Shown piece after piece: positions 19,421-27,525 of a DNA stretch of 64,000 nucleotides (positions are counted from its first letter, which is position 1; each line of letters begins with the position of its first letter). Location of the stretch: NCBI GenBank assembly GCA_015180985.1, contig CP054185.1, forward strand, positions 2,603,225 to 2,667,224. The letters run 5' to 3'. The stretch is from Flammeovirgaceae bacterium (lineage in GTDB: Bacteria > Bacteroidota > Bacteroidia > Cytophagales > Cyclobacteriaceae). A model generated the notes under the pieces. It did not search any database, was not told where the DNA came from, and worked only from the letters and a program-made list of their open reading frames with translations. A program made the position numbers and the translations under genes.

Positions 19421-19840
19421 ATGAAAAAATCAATCCTAATCTTTTTGTTAGGCTTTGCAATGGCATGCAATCCTGATGAGGCCACTCCGACCACTCCGGT
19501 AAATGATGATTTTGATGAAACAAAGGCAACGCTGCTGCGTGAAGGCACCTGGATGGGCAGCGGAAGTTATAACGTAAGCGGTGTGGCCCAGATTTATGAC
19601 GACAACGGAAAAAAAGTATTGCTATTGAACAATTTTTCATCCAGCAACGGTCCGGATCTAAGAGTATACCTGAGCACCACAACGGGCGCTGCTTCATTTG
19701 TTAACCTGGGGAAATTAAAATCGACCTCTGGTAAACAAACGTATTCCATACCAGATGGCACAGATATTACTCAGTTTAAGTTTGCACTCATCTGGTGCCA
19801 GCAATTTTCTGTTCTGTTTGGAAAGGCCGAAACACTGTAG
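19421..19840 (+). CDS. DM13-domain lipoprotein
   Basis: A 139-aa lipoprotein (lipobox Cys16 in FAMAC). Residues 35-139 form a DM13 domain: GTWMGSGSYNVSGVAQI, LLLNNFSSSNGPDLRVYLS and the conserved ALIWCQQFSVLFGKAETL with the single redox-suspect Cys. DM13 domains have been proposed to take part in electron transfer or redox chemistry, but this is not established for bacterial single-domain forms. It lies between an outer-membrane barrel and a YceI protein in one operon, so it probably works at the periplasmic face of the envelope. Confidence 0.88.
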   Translation: MKKSILIFLLGFAMACNPDEATPTTPVNDDFDETKATLLREGTWMGSGSYNVSGVAQIYDDNGKKVLLLNNFSSSNGPDLRVYLSTTTGAASFVNLGKLKSTSGKQTYSIPDGTDITQFKFALIWCQQFSVLFGKAETL

Positions 19841-19841
19841 C

Positions 19842-20387
19842 ATGCGCTGTCTATCCACTCTTTCTTTTACTGTTTTTTTTTTAGTTGCCAAGGCACAAGT
19901 TTATGTTCCGGTAGATGCTTTATCAAAGATAGATTTTAAAATAAAGAATTTTGGCTCCACCGTTGACGGCAGTTTTAAAGGACTTAAGGGCACCATTAAT
20001 TTTGATCCCGCCCAACTTTCGAGTGCGGCATTTGATGTAACCATTAATGCGGCCACAATTGATACAGGCATAGGTATGCGCGATAATCACCTGCGCAAAT
20101 CTGATTACTTTAATGTAAAGGAATACCCTACCATTCGATTTGTATCCGGAAAAGTGGAGCAATCAACAAAGCCGAACGTAGCCATAATAACCGGTAAACT
20201 AACCATCAAGAAAACCACTAAGGAAATCTCCTTTCCGTTTCGATATAGCTACGCTGGCGATCTGCTGCAACTCACCGGAGAATTCAGGATTAACAGAAGA
20301 GAGTTTGGTGTGGGGGGCAGCAGCATTAGTCTGGCCGATGAATTAACAGTACTGCTTGATGTTAGAGCAACAAAACAACTTAAATAA
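19842..20387 (+). CDS. YceI-family periplasmic lipocalin-like protein
   Basis: The 181-aa protein begins at ATG 19842, one base after the DM13 stop, with a signal peptide (MRCLSTLSFTVFFLVAKAQ). The rest is a YceI beta-barrel: SKIDFKIKNFG, GSFKGLKGTINFDPAQL, GMRDNHLRKSDYFNVKEYP and LTIKKTTKEISFPF. Characterised family members bind isoprenoid lipids such as polyprenyl quinones in a long hydrophobic pocket. An in-frame upstream start inside the DM13 gene is rejected because it lacks a signal. With DM13 next door, a quinone-linked redox role in the periplasm is a reasonable guess. Confidence 0.9.
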   Translation: MRCLSTLSFTVFFLVAKAQVYVPVDALSKIDFKIKNFGSTVDGSFKGLKGTINFDPAQLSSAAFDVTINAATIDTGIGMRDNHLRKSDYFNVKEYPTIRFVSGKVEQSTKPNVAIITGKLTIKKTTKEISFPFRYSYAGDLLQLTGEFRINRREFGVGGSSISLADELTVLLDVRATKQLK

Positions 20388-20391
20388 TCAA

Positions 20392-21645
20392 GTGAAGTGG
20401 TGTATATCGACTGTACTTAATGCCTTGCTTGCCTTTGGGATATGCCCAGGCGTATCGGCACAACAAATAATATCCAAGATTGAATTTTCCGGATTAACCA
20501 AAACCCGCGAATCGTTTCTGCGACAATACATAACCTTGGCGGAAGGGCAATGGTATGATTCTGTTCAACTTGTAAACGATCGGCAGAGACTTCTTAATCT
20601 TGGCATACTTAGCGAGGTGCAAACACAACTCGTGACAAACGGAGATAATGTAGTGGTAATTTTTGTGTGCCGCGAAATGTTCAATACACTGCCGGTATTT
20701 GCCCTTGGCAAAACGGAAAATACCTTTTGGTGTAAAGCGGGAATGCAAAGCCTGAACCTGACAGGGCATGGCGATAAATTGTTTGCTATTTATCAATACT
20801 ACGACCGGCATTCTTTCTATCTGAATTATGCCACTGATCGGATAGGGAACTCGCGCTGGGGCATAACAACTTCCGTTATCAAGTGGGCTACAGTTGAGCC
20901 TTTGAATCTTGAGGGTAGTATGGTAAACTACAACTATACTAACTACACAGCTTATGCCAGTGCCGTTCGGTTTTTGTCTTTCCGGGAATCGGTGGATTTT
21001 GGTGTCGGTATCTTTAACGAACAATTCAAAGCGAAACAGCCAGATGACAATACCTTGGCGGATATCGTTCAGGGCAAGAAGTTCCTATCGAAACTGATTA
21101 TCAAGAGCAACCACCTTAATTACAACACATTTTATATTGACGGAATTTACAATCAACTTAATGTTGAATTTATTCATTCACTGGATGAAGTCAGAAACTT
21201 CATAACCGTATTCAACGATTTTCGATTCTTCCGGCAGTTTGGCAAGCGCTTCAATTGGGCCAATCGCCTGCGCACAGGTATCGCTACAAACGACAATAAC
21301 CCTTTTGCGCCATTCGTGCTGGATAGTTACCTCAATATAAGAGGTGTGGGCAACCGGGTTGACCGTGGTACGGGATCCTTGGTTGTTAATACCGAGTTAC
21401 GCTATACACTTTTTGACAGAAAAATTTTGGCTGCACAAGGGGTGGGATTTCTTGATTTCGGATCATGGCGAAAGCCCGGTGGTAGCTTTAGCGATTTTAC
21501 TAAAAGTGAGAACATGCGGGCCTTTTCCGGCCTTGGCTTTCGGTTGATTTATAAACGCGCCTTTGATACCCTGCTGCGCATTGACTATGGCTATGATTAC
21601 AACAAAAATGCCGGGTTGGTCATCGGCATAGGACAATATTTTTAA
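20392..21645 (+). CDS. Omp85-superfamily protein with one POTRA domain
   Basis: The 417-aa protein starts best at GTG 20392, 4 nt after yceI. There it yields a signal peptide (KWCISTVLNALLAFGI, then CPGVSAQ). In-frame codons upstream overlap YceI and lack sense as a signal. Residues about 23-95 match one POTRA domain (IISKIEFSGLTKTRESFLRQ, VQLVNDRQRLLNLGILSEV). A beta-barrel follows, with an Omp85-type loop motif NIRGVGNRVDRGTG near 325 and a terminal aromatic (IGQYF). The family inserts or secretes proteins or lipids at the outer membrane. With a single POTRA it is unlike BamA (five) and smaller than TamA. Substrate unknown; the operon partners are candidates. Confidence 0.83.
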   Translation: MKWCISTVLNALLAFGICPGVSAQQIISKIEFSGLTKTRESFLRQYITLAEGQWYDSVQLVNDRQRLLNLGILSEVQTQLVTNGDNVVVIFVCREMFNTLPVFALGKTENTFWCKAGMQSLNLTGHGDKLFAIYQYYDRHSFYLNYATDRIGNSRWGITTSVIKWATVEPLNLEGSMVNYNYTNYTAYASAVRFLSFRESVDFGVGIFNEQFKAKQPDDNTLADIVQGKKFLSKLIIKSNHLNYNTFYIDGIYNQLNVEFIHSLDEVRNFITVFNDFRFFRQFGKRFNWANRLRTGIATNDNNPFAPFVLDSYLNIRGVGNRVDRGTGSLVVNTELRYTLFDRKILAAQGVGFLDFGSWRKPGGSFSDFTKSENMRAFSGLGFRLIYKRAFDTLLRIDYGYDYNKNAGLVIGIGQYF

Positions 21646-21766
21646 CTGAAATTAATTTTTAAATACTTCGATAAGCCATCAATTTGATGATTTGTCGCCA
21701 ACACGACATTGATTGCATACTATAGATTCCTTATCCATGTTTATCTTTTGCAAAACAATTTTATGT

Positions 21767-22234
21767 ATGAAACTAAGTGCTGCAATTATTGCCCTTGTGT
21801 TGGCACAGGCTGCTTATTCGCAACGGCCTGATACATTAAAATACTGTGTAAATGATAAACACATTGGTGTGGGAGGATATGACCCTGTTAGTTACTTTCA
21901 AGGTAATAAGCCGCTGGCTGGGAAAGCGGGTTTTAGCACAACTTTTGATAATGTAATATATCTTTTCGATTCAGAAGCCAACCTGAAAATTTTTGTCGCT
22001 AATCCAACCAAATATCTTCCGCAGTTCGGTGGGTGGTGTTCGATGACCCTGGCCATGGGCAGGGCAACAACACCCAAGTATGATAACTTTGTTATCTTGA
22101 AAGACAAATTGTACTTGTTCGAGCGCACCGTGTCTGTTAACGGCCGCGAGCTATGGCTAAAGGACCCTAAAAAGAACGAAAAAATTGCGTCAACCAACTA
22201 CACCACCTATCGAACTACAGGCAAGATTAAATAG
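21767..22234 (+). CDS. YHS-domain secreted protein
   Basis: A 155-aa protein with a signal peptide (MKLSAAIIALVLAQAAYSQ) and a YHS domain: GGYDPVSYFQGNKPLAGKAG, IYLFDSEANLKIFVANPTKY and LPQFGGWCSMTLAMG, with a conserved Cys in GGWC. YHS domains are small metal-site folds found in heavy-metal and oxygenase-linked proteins; periplasmic single-domain forms of this sort are common but little studied. The ATG at 21767 begins the signal, while an earlier in-frame TTG does not. Its end overlaps the next reading frame by about 50 nt if that gene starts at 22185. Confidence 0.87.
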   Translation: MKLSAAIIALVLAQAAYSQRPDTLKYCVNDKHIGVGGYDPVSYFQGNKPLAGKAGFSTTFDNVIYLFDSEANLKIFVANPTKYLPQFGGWCSMTLAMGRATTPKYDNFVILKDKLYLFERTVSVNGRELWLKDPKKNEKIASTNYTTYRTTGKIK

Positions 22235-23471
22235 GAATTGTTTTCGAATTTGGTATCTGGTCTTCATCATATTTTTTTCGCATGGTTGCCAGAAACAATC
22301 TGATGAGTATACAATATTAGGTAACATTGAAGATCCACAAAACCAGATTGCCACTACTATTTCTTCTATACTTAGCAGACATCTTGGTGATACCGTTAAA
22401 GTTATAAGTGGCGTTGGGTCATTGTCTAATCTCGATTCCCTTGAGTCAGGTAAAGCAGATTTTGGCATCGTAGACAACTACTCACGATTTAGCGACAAGG
22501 TTTCAGTTGTAATGCCACTCTATCCGCAACTACTACACATACTCTACCGAAAGGAAAAATCGCCTCAATCCTTGCGTGAACTCTTTACGATGGGTAAAAT
22601 TTTTGCCGGTATTGAGGGGAGCGGAACACGTATGTTCGTTGACGAATTGATGAAAGACATGGGCATTGAAAAATCGGAATGCACGTTTGTCGATGTGTAT
22701 GATTTTTTTGAGGCAGACGTCATTTTTGCCTTTACCGATTTACTTACTCAAGAGGAACTACGGGACTTAGAGGGATATCATTTATACAGCATTGATGAGG
22801 TGGCCAATCTTGGCCAAGGATCTTTAGCCGAAGCTATATGCACACGGCATCCAGAGTTTGAACCCTATATTATTGCACACGATTTATACGGTTCGTTTAC
22901 AGAACGCGCCATACTGACAATCAAGGTTGACGCTATCCTGGTTTGTCGCACAGACCTTGATCCAAGATTGGTTTATAATATGATGAAAGTACTTTCTGAA
23001 AACAGTCAGGATTTAAAAAATATCAACCCCCTGCTCTATCAGTTCTCTTCCGATTTTGATTCGCGTAAACTCAGCTTTATGCTTCATCCTGGCTCCAGAG
23101 ACTACCTTGATCGCAATGCGCCAACCTTCTTTGAGCGGTACGCAGAATTAATGGGTGTGATTGTTACCATTTTAGTGGCGTTGGCCAGTACACTTTACAC
23201 CATTAGAAAGTGGCAGCTACAAAAGAAGAAGAATAAAATAGATGTATATTATCAACGGATAATGGCCATCCGGAGAAATGCACAAGTAGTTGAGAATACT
23301 GAAACATTACTTGCCTTGAAGACTGAACTACAAGCCACTCAGGAGGAAACAATTGATTTGGTAACCGATGAGAAACTATTGGCTGATGACTCGTTTGTTA
23401 TCTTTCTGAATCTTTACAAGATTGTAAATGAAGAGATTGATAAAAAACTTAATTTATTATTGGGAGTTTAG
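22185..23471 (+). CDS. TAXI-type solute-binding protein with lipobox and C-terminal membrane anchor
   Basis: The 428-aa product resembles TRAP-transporter TAXI solute-binding proteins: SSILSRHLGDTVKVISGVGS, LESGKADFGIVDN, GIEGSGTRMFVDELM and the DAILVCRTDLDP region. Near the N-terminus is a hydrophobic stretch ending SHGC that looks like a lipobox. Residues about 328-345 (VIVTILVALASTLYTI) form a membrane helix, followed by a ~75-aa coiled-coil-like cytoplasmic tail. Both anchors in one TAXI protein are unusual, and no TRAP membrane subunits lie nearby. The start is uncertain: only TTG 22185 is available before the signal, overlapping the YHS gene by 50 nt. A sensory rather than transport role is possible. 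Confidence 0.72.
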   Translation: MRQPTTPPIELQARLNRNCFRIWYLVFIIFFSHGCQKQSDEYTILGNIEDPQNQIATTISSILSRHLGDTVKVISGVGSLSNLDSLESGKADFGIVDNYSRFSDKVSVVMPLYPQLLHILYRKEKSPQSLRELFTMGKIFAGIEGSGTRMFVDELMKDMGIEKSECTFVDVYDFFEADVIFAFTDLLTQEELRDLEGYHLYSIDEVANLGQGSLAEAICTRHPEFEPYIIAHDLYGSFTERAILTIKVDAILVCRTDLDPRLVYNMMKVLSENSQDLKNINPLLYQFSSDFDSRKLSFMLHPGSRDYLDRNAPTFFERYAELMGVIVTILVALASTLYTIRKWQLQKKKNKIDVYYQRIMAIRRNAQVVENTETLLALKTELQATQEETIDLVTDEKLLADDSFVIFLNLYKIVNEEIDKKLNLLLGV

Positions 23472-23627
23472 CAGCAGCAATTGTCAGGCTCTGCCTAACC
23501 GACTGGCAGGCCGCGCATCGCTCCAACCTCAAAAGCAAGCCAATAAGTACTGATGCCATCCGGATGCTGCCATCGCACAGGCCAGCCCGGTGTGATTGAT
23601 TGATTGGGAACAATGTTTAGCCTTGGT

Positions 23628-24203
23628 CTATTTTCCGAAATCAGCTGAAGATTGTTCGGAAATGACGATGTACCTAAACAATAAGCCGGAAACAGCAAAG
23701 AGCCCCGCAAAAAAGGCATTTACCCCGATGATCTCTCCTACCGAACTACCCGGGTAGTGTTGCATACCGGTAAGCAATGCAAGAATAGCGACTAAAACAA
23801 TAGAACCTGATGCGGCCAACATGGTGTGCTCCATACCCTTAGCCGTAAAGCGCGACAAGTACGTGCCGATAATAATTACAGCCACTACCCCAATGTACAT
23901 CAGGTTGCCCGGGTTGGGGCCGCCACCAATCAGGCCAACAGCAAGATTTGCCCACACCAACAGAAAAGTTGACCCAATAGCAGAGGCCACTGCAACCCGA
24001 TTAATAAGCCCCGGAGCATGGCGGGTTACTAACACATAAACTACCCCTGTACCAAATACGAGGATGCCCATTACAATAAAATCGAATACACTCCATTGCA
24101 CCTCCGTTGTGAATTGCATGGCAATTAACGGTACCAGCAAAAGTAAAGCGGTTACCAGAGCCACCCCCGGAACAGTATGAAGGAATTTCAGCAGTTTTTC
24201 CAT
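23628..24203 (-). CDS. small multi-pass membrane protein, unknown function
   Basis: A 191-aa protein with about five or six hydrophobic helices (for example GVALVTALLLLVPLIAM, FDFIVMGILVFGTGVVYVL, LMYIGVVAVIIIGTYL, GSIVLVAILALLTGM, AFFAGLFAVSGLLFRYIVI) and short loops. It has no family signature I can name. A strong Bacteroidota promoter ends about 25 nt before its start, overlapped by two perfect palindromes. It is therefore separately regulated from the upstream TonB/DoxX genes, with which it could share a stress- or redox-linked role by location only. Confidence 0.75.
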   Translation of the reverse strand: MEKLLKFLHTVPGVALVTALLLLVPLIAMQFTTEVQWSVFDFIVMGILVFGTGVVYVLVTRHAPGLINRVAVASAIGSTFLLVWANLAVGLIGGGPNPGNLMYIGVVAVIIIGTYLSRFTAKGMEHTMLAASGSIVLVAILALLTGMQHYPGSSVGEIIGVNAFFAGLFAVSGLLFRYIVISEQSSADFGK

Positions 24204-24220
24204 GTTTCTCTAAAATTAGT

Positions 24221-24252
24221 TACTTTTCAAAAGTACTTTTAATTTAAAAGTA
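24221..24252. promoter_or_regulatory. double palindromic operator candidate over the promoter
   Basis: Two perfect palindromes abut: TACTTTTCAAAAGTA (24221-24235) and TACTTTTAATTTAAAAGTA (24234-24252), sharing the arms TACTTTT/AAAAGTA. They cover the -7 box and most of the spacer, a placement expected for a repressor such as a dimeric winged-helix (MarR/HxlR-like) regulator. No regulator gene is in the window. Confidence 0.65.
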
Positions 24253-24258
24253 ATACAA
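24228..24258 (-). promoter_or_regulatory. strong promoter for the 191-aa membrane protein
   Basis: On the minus strand a -33 TTG (plus 24256-24258) and a -7 TACTTTTG (plus 24228-24235, consensus TAnnTTTG) are separated by 20 nt, the preferred spacing for the Bacteroidota primary sigma factor. Transcription would start about 15-20 nt before the ATG at 24203. Confidence 0.7.
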
Positions 24259-24294
24259 GAAGTTTTTATAGTTTATTTACATGAATTGCGCCTT

Positions 24295-24678
24295 TTAAAC
24301 CCCGGAAAGCCGCCTGTGATGAAAAATGTAGGAAAGAGTACCTGTACCCAGCGGTATAAGCATTGTAAGCATTAACGGATTAAAGCCGCCCACCATCAAC
24401 CCTGAAAAGATTGCTCCGGTCAGGTCGAAAAAAAAACCGGCATAGGCCCATTCTTTAATTCGCGGATAGCCCGGAACAAGTAAAGCGATTATTCCAAGCA
24501 ACTTTGCAATTCCGATAAACGGCAGCATGTAAACCGGGTACCCCAATTGGTTAAAAACATCAACCCACTCTTGCGTTGACATGATATTGGGGATAGCCGA
24601 GGTAAGCATAAAGGCGCAAAATATTCCGGTAAAAACCCAGAATAAGATAGTATCCCGTTTTGATGCTGGTTTTATCAT
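24295..24678 (-). CDS. DoxX-like family membrane protein
   Basis: A 127-aa protein with four membrane helices and the DoxX-like signature of EWVDVFNQLGYPVYMLPFIGIAKLL and VPGYPRIKEWAYAGFFFDL (in pieces), ending HHRRLSGV. Family members are small quinone- or redox-associated membrane proteins, mostly uncharacterised. The gene begins 5 nt after the tonB stop and looks like the last gene of the exbB-exbD-tonB operon. An alternative start further inside is unlikely because the first charged residues (IKPASKRD) set the inside-in topology. Confidence 0.85.
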   Translation of the reverse strand: MIKPASKRDTILFWVFTGIFCAFMLTSAIPNIMSTQEWVDVFNQLGYPVYMLPFIGIAKLLGIIALLVPGYPRIKEWAYAGFFFDLTGAIFSGLMVGGFNPLMLTMLIPLGTGTLSYIFHHRRLSGV

Positions 24679-24683
24679 ACTAC

Positions 24684-25565
24684 TTAGTTTGACCGGATAA
24701 CAAAAGTGATTTTACCGGTACTGATGGCTGGAACAATAGCTCCGTCTTTGCGGGTAAAAGTAAGTTTTTCAATTGCTTCACGACAGGCCTTTTCGGCCTC
24801 TGGGCTAACACTTCGTTCAATCACGCGGTATCCCTCTAATTCACCATCAGCATTTACTTTTATTTCAAACACAATTCGTCCGGATTCATTATTAGGCACA
24901 TTTGGTTTCGGTATGTAATCCCACATCCAGCCGGCCAGTTCAAGTCCTGTTCCTCCTGCACCACCTCCCTGGTTTCCATATAACGCCTTTGCATCAGGTG
25001 TGCCTTTAGGGTCGCCTTGATCGCCTGTTTTATTGGTTTTATCTCCCTGGCTTACGGGCTTACCCTCCTTATCTGTGGCAGTTGCGTTATCAGCCGTTGT
25101 GGTTGATTTGTTTTCGGTTTCATTTGGTTTAACGTCTGTCTTAGTTTCTGTTTTCTCTTTCGGCTTTTCAACGGGTTTTTCCACCGGCTTCGGTTGCTCT
25201 TTCTTTTCTTCTTTTACAGTTACCGGACTCTCCTGTTTTGTAGTAACGGGCTGCTCAACCGGCTTTGAATTATCGGGCTGGCTTTTGTCTTCAACCACAG
25301 GTTTAATCTCTTCATCGGGTTGATCATTCTTAATCTGTTGCTCATCCTCATTGGCCGGAGTTTCAGAGCCGGATGGTGTAACAGGTTGCACTTCACCACT
25401 ACCCTGACTATCTAATCCAAAATTCAATTCAATTCCATACTCCGGCAGTGGCGGATTAGGCGCCCGCCAGGCCACTACAAACAAAAATGCCAGAAAAAGC
25501 AAGGCATGCACCGCTACCGATGTTATCAGCGCAAGTGTTCTGTTTTTCTTTTCTTCTTCGGTCAT
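24684..25565 (-). CDS. tonB: energy transducer TonB
   Basis: The 293-aa protein has one N-terminal membrane helix (LITSVAVHALLFLAFLFVVAW, split about 12-32). A long low-complexity linker (about 45-190) rich in Pro, Glu, Lys and Thr follows, and a C-terminal TonB domain (about 205-293: GRIVFEIKVNADGELEGYRV, AEKACREAIEKLTF, GKITFVIRSN). It would carry proton-motive energy from ExbB/ExbD to outer-membrane receptors. It starts 1 nt after exbD ends. The linker is long enough to span the periplasm. Partners could be any TonB receptor, including the barrel encoded upstream. Confidence 0.92.
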   Translation of the reverse strand: MTEEEKKNRTLALITSVAVHALLFLAFLFVVAWRAPNPPLPEYGIELNFGLDSQGSGEVQPVTPSGSETPANEDEQQIKNDQPDEEIKPVVEDKSQPDNSKPVEQPVTTKQESPVTVKEEKKEQPKPVEKPVEKPKEKTETKTDVKPNETENKSTTTADNATATDKEGKPVSQGDKTNKTGDQGDPKGTPDAKALYGNQGGGAGGTGLELAGWMWDYIPKPNVPNNESGRIVFEIKVNADGELEGYRVIERSVSPEAEKACREAIEKLTFTRKDGAIVPAISTGKITFVIRSN

Positions 25566-25566
25566 G

Positions 25567-25956
25567 TTACTTGGGTTTTGTAGCTACCACCACTTTGGCT
25601 TCCAGTTTGGTGGCAATATCAGCAACATAAATGCCATGCTCCCACGGCACATTCTTATCAATGTGCAGGATAACAGACCCTTTTGTTCCTGCCAGCTTGC
25701 TTTTCAACTCCCCTTCCAGCAGGCTTTTTGAAACCTTCTTATCATTAACGTAATACTGCAAATCGTTCGTTACGGTTACCGATACCTTTTGTACTTCAAT
25801 TTTACTCTGGAGGCTGGTGGGCAGGTTTACCGGTAACCCGGAGGGAGTAATAAACGATGAGGTAAGCATAAAGAAAACCAGTAAAAGAAATATCAGGTCC
25901 GTCATGGAAGCCATGCTGAACATCGGTTCTACCTTGTTTTTTGATTGCAGACTCAT
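25567..25956 (-). CDS. exbD: ExbD/TolR-family biopolymer transport protein
   Basis: A 129-aa inner-membrane protein with one helix, MTDLIFLLLVFFMLTSS (about 18-34), that carries the functional Asp (MTD) of the proton path, then a periplasmic domain (VNLPTSLQSKIEVQK, SVILHIDKNVPWEHGIYVAD). It pairs with ExbB in the stator that energises TonB. Its ATG overlaps the exbB TGA by 4 nt (ATGA), and tonB follows after 1 nt, so the three are translated together. Confidence 0.94.
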   Translation of the reverse strand: MSLQSKNKVEPMFSMASMTDLIFLLLVFFMLTSSFITPSGLPVNLPTSLQSKIEVQKVSVTVTNDLQYYVNDKKVSKSLLEGELKSKLAGTKGSVILHIDKNVPWEHGIYVADIATKLEAKVVVATKPK

Positions 25957-26627
25957 CGGGGTTCTTGTAGTAGATCAATAAATTCAATCGAAGAATACTC
26001 CATTTTGTGCACAATCTTCTGCACGCGGGTTACCAAAAAGTTGTAGGCCAGGTACGCCACAATACCTACAATAAGGCCGGCCACGGTGGTCAGCATAGCG
26101 GTGTAAATTCCGCTTGACAATAATTTGGGGCTAACCGAGCCTTCTTCCTGTGCGATGGCAATAAATGCCTGTACCATGCCGATTACCGTACCCAGAAAAC
26201 CCATCATGGGTGCGGCACCGGAAATTGTAGCAAGCGTGGATAGATTCTTTTCCAATTTAAAAATTTCAATTCTTCCCACATTTTCAATCGAAGCCTCAAT
26301 GTTCTTCAGCGGGCTGCCTATCCGGCTGATTCCTTTCTCGATCATGCGTGCAATAGGTGATTCGTTATGTGAACAAAGAATTTTTGCGCCATTGATATCC
26401 CCCTTCTGCACCAGTTCTTTTACTTTTCCCATAAATTGGTTGGGATCCTGACTGGCCTTGTTCAACGTAAGGAAGCGTTCAAAAAAGATGTACACTGCAA
26501 TAAACGAGAGCAACACAATCGGGTACATCATTAATCCCCCGGCTTTGAATAGCTCCCATAAGGAAAGCTGTTGATCGGTTGTTGTTGCTGCGGTTTCGGC
26601 AGCATCGGTCAAGATCTGTGCAATCAT
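25953..26627 (-). CDS. exbB: MotA/TolQ/ExbB proton-channel family protein
   Basis: A 224-aa protein with three membrane helices: MMYPIVLLSFIAVYIFFERFL near 33-53, APMMGFLGTVIGMVQAF near 139-155 and TAMLTTVAGLIVGIVAYLAY near 177-196. The last two hold the conserved small residues and Thr typical of ExbB/TolQ. With ExbD it forms the proton-driven motor for TonB. It is first of the exbB-exbD-tonB-doxX set, 60 nt after the SPOR gene. A weak GC hairpin sits in that gap, but co-transcription with the SPOR gene remains possible. Confidence 0.94.
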   Translation of the reverse strand: MIAQILTDAAETAATTTDQQLSLWELFKAGGLMMYPIVLLSFIAVYIFFERFLTLNKASQDPNQFMGKVKELVQKGDINGAKILCSHNESPIARMIEKGISRIGSPLKNIEASIENVGRIEIFKLEKNLSTLATISGAAPMMGFLGTVIGMVQAFIAIAQEEGSVSPKLLSSGIYTAMLTTVAGLIVGIVAYLAYNFLVTRVQKIVHKMEYSSIEFIDLLQEPR

Positions 26628-26687
26628 CCGGTTAAGTTTAAAAAGTAAAACGACAAAAGTTTAAAAAAGTATCCCGCCAGGGCGGTT

Positions 26688-27455
26688 TTAATATCTTAAA
26701 ACCCAAACAGCATCGCCATATTCGGATTTTAGGCCATCTGCCTTGGCCTGCGCAAGGGCAAACGAATCACCACTGTCAACGGTTATCCGGTACACCTTAT
26801 GTTTTCCGAACGGTGGAATAATTTTACTGCTCACACCTTTTTCGCTGAGTTTCTTGGCATAGTCGGTGAGCAGGTCCACATCGACCGCGCTGGCCACTAC
26901 TACATAGTACTTTCCGGTGCGCTGCTCCAGGGTTTCGATTGTTCCGGTTGTTGGGATTGCTGCCAACGAATCCAGTCTTCTTTTTTCTGCTGCTTCACGG
27001 GCAAGCCTGGCGCGGTTCTCTTCCTCCTCACGTTCTATACGTTCTTTGTCTTGCTGGGCTTTTATCGCAGCCTGCCTGGCTTTCTCTTCCTGTTGAGGCT
27101 GGTATATCAGAAAGTAGTAAGCCGCGCCTAAGGCAACCACTACCACCAAAACAATGGCTAATACTTTTGGCCATACCGGAGCAGGCTCCTTTACGGGTTC
27201 GTAATGGTACTCGCTTTCTGCCGGAGCAACCGGTTCTTCAGAATAGGTCGTTTCACCGGTTGTTGCTTCGTCAACCTGTGCAACGGGTTCAGATTCATGA
27301 AGCGGCTCTGACTCCGGTTCCGGCTCGGGTTCAGTGGCCGGCTCATCCCTTCGTATCGGTTCGTAGTTGATTTCCGGCAACCCAAATGTATCATCAGACG
27401 AAGCCTGGTTTTCGTTGGCAGGCGGATTATCGTCAGTCTTTTTTCTTCTGGCCAT
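26688..27455 (-). CDS. SPOR-domain membrane protein
   Basis: A 255-aa protein with an acidic, Pro/Glu-rich N-terminal region, one membrane helix (VWPKVLAIVLVVVVALGAAY, near 94-113) and a charged coiled-coil (RQAAIKAQQDKERIEREEEE). It ends in a C-terminal SPOR domain (about 178-255: GKYYVVVASAVDVDLL, KVYRITVDSGDSF, YGDAVWVLRY). SPOR domains bind glycan strands lacking stem peptides, usually at division sites. The cytoplasmic tail before the helix is long. It has its own strong promoter and precedes exbB, which suggests an envelope-integrity role. Confidence 0.9.
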   Translation of the reverse strand: MARRKKTDDNPPANENQASSDDTFGLPEINYEPIRRDEPATEPEPEPESEPLHESEPVAQVDEATTGETTYSEEPVAPAESEYHYEPVKEPAPVWPKVLAIVLVVVVALGAAYYFLIYQPQQEEKARQAAIKAQQDKERIEREEEENRARLAREAAEKRRLDSLAAIPTTGTIETLEQRTGKYYVVVASAVDVDLLTDYAKKLSEKGVSSKIIPPFGKHKVYRITVDSGDSFALAQAKADGLKSEYGDAVWVLRY

Positions 27456-27480
27456 GAAGGTGTAAAACGTTAGATCTATA

Positions 27481-27511
27481 CAAAATTAACCGAATTTTCG
27501 ATGCTGACAAA
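27481..27511 (-). promoter_or_regulatory. strong promoter for the SPOR gene
   Basis: On the minus strand TTTG (plus 27508-27511) and TAATTTTG (plus 27481-27488, consensus TAnnTTTG) lie 19 nt apart, a near-ideal Bacteroidota vegetative promoter. Transcription should begin about 20 nt before the SPOR start codon at 27455. Confidence 0.72.
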
Positions 27512-27525
27512 TTTTCAGTCATAGA

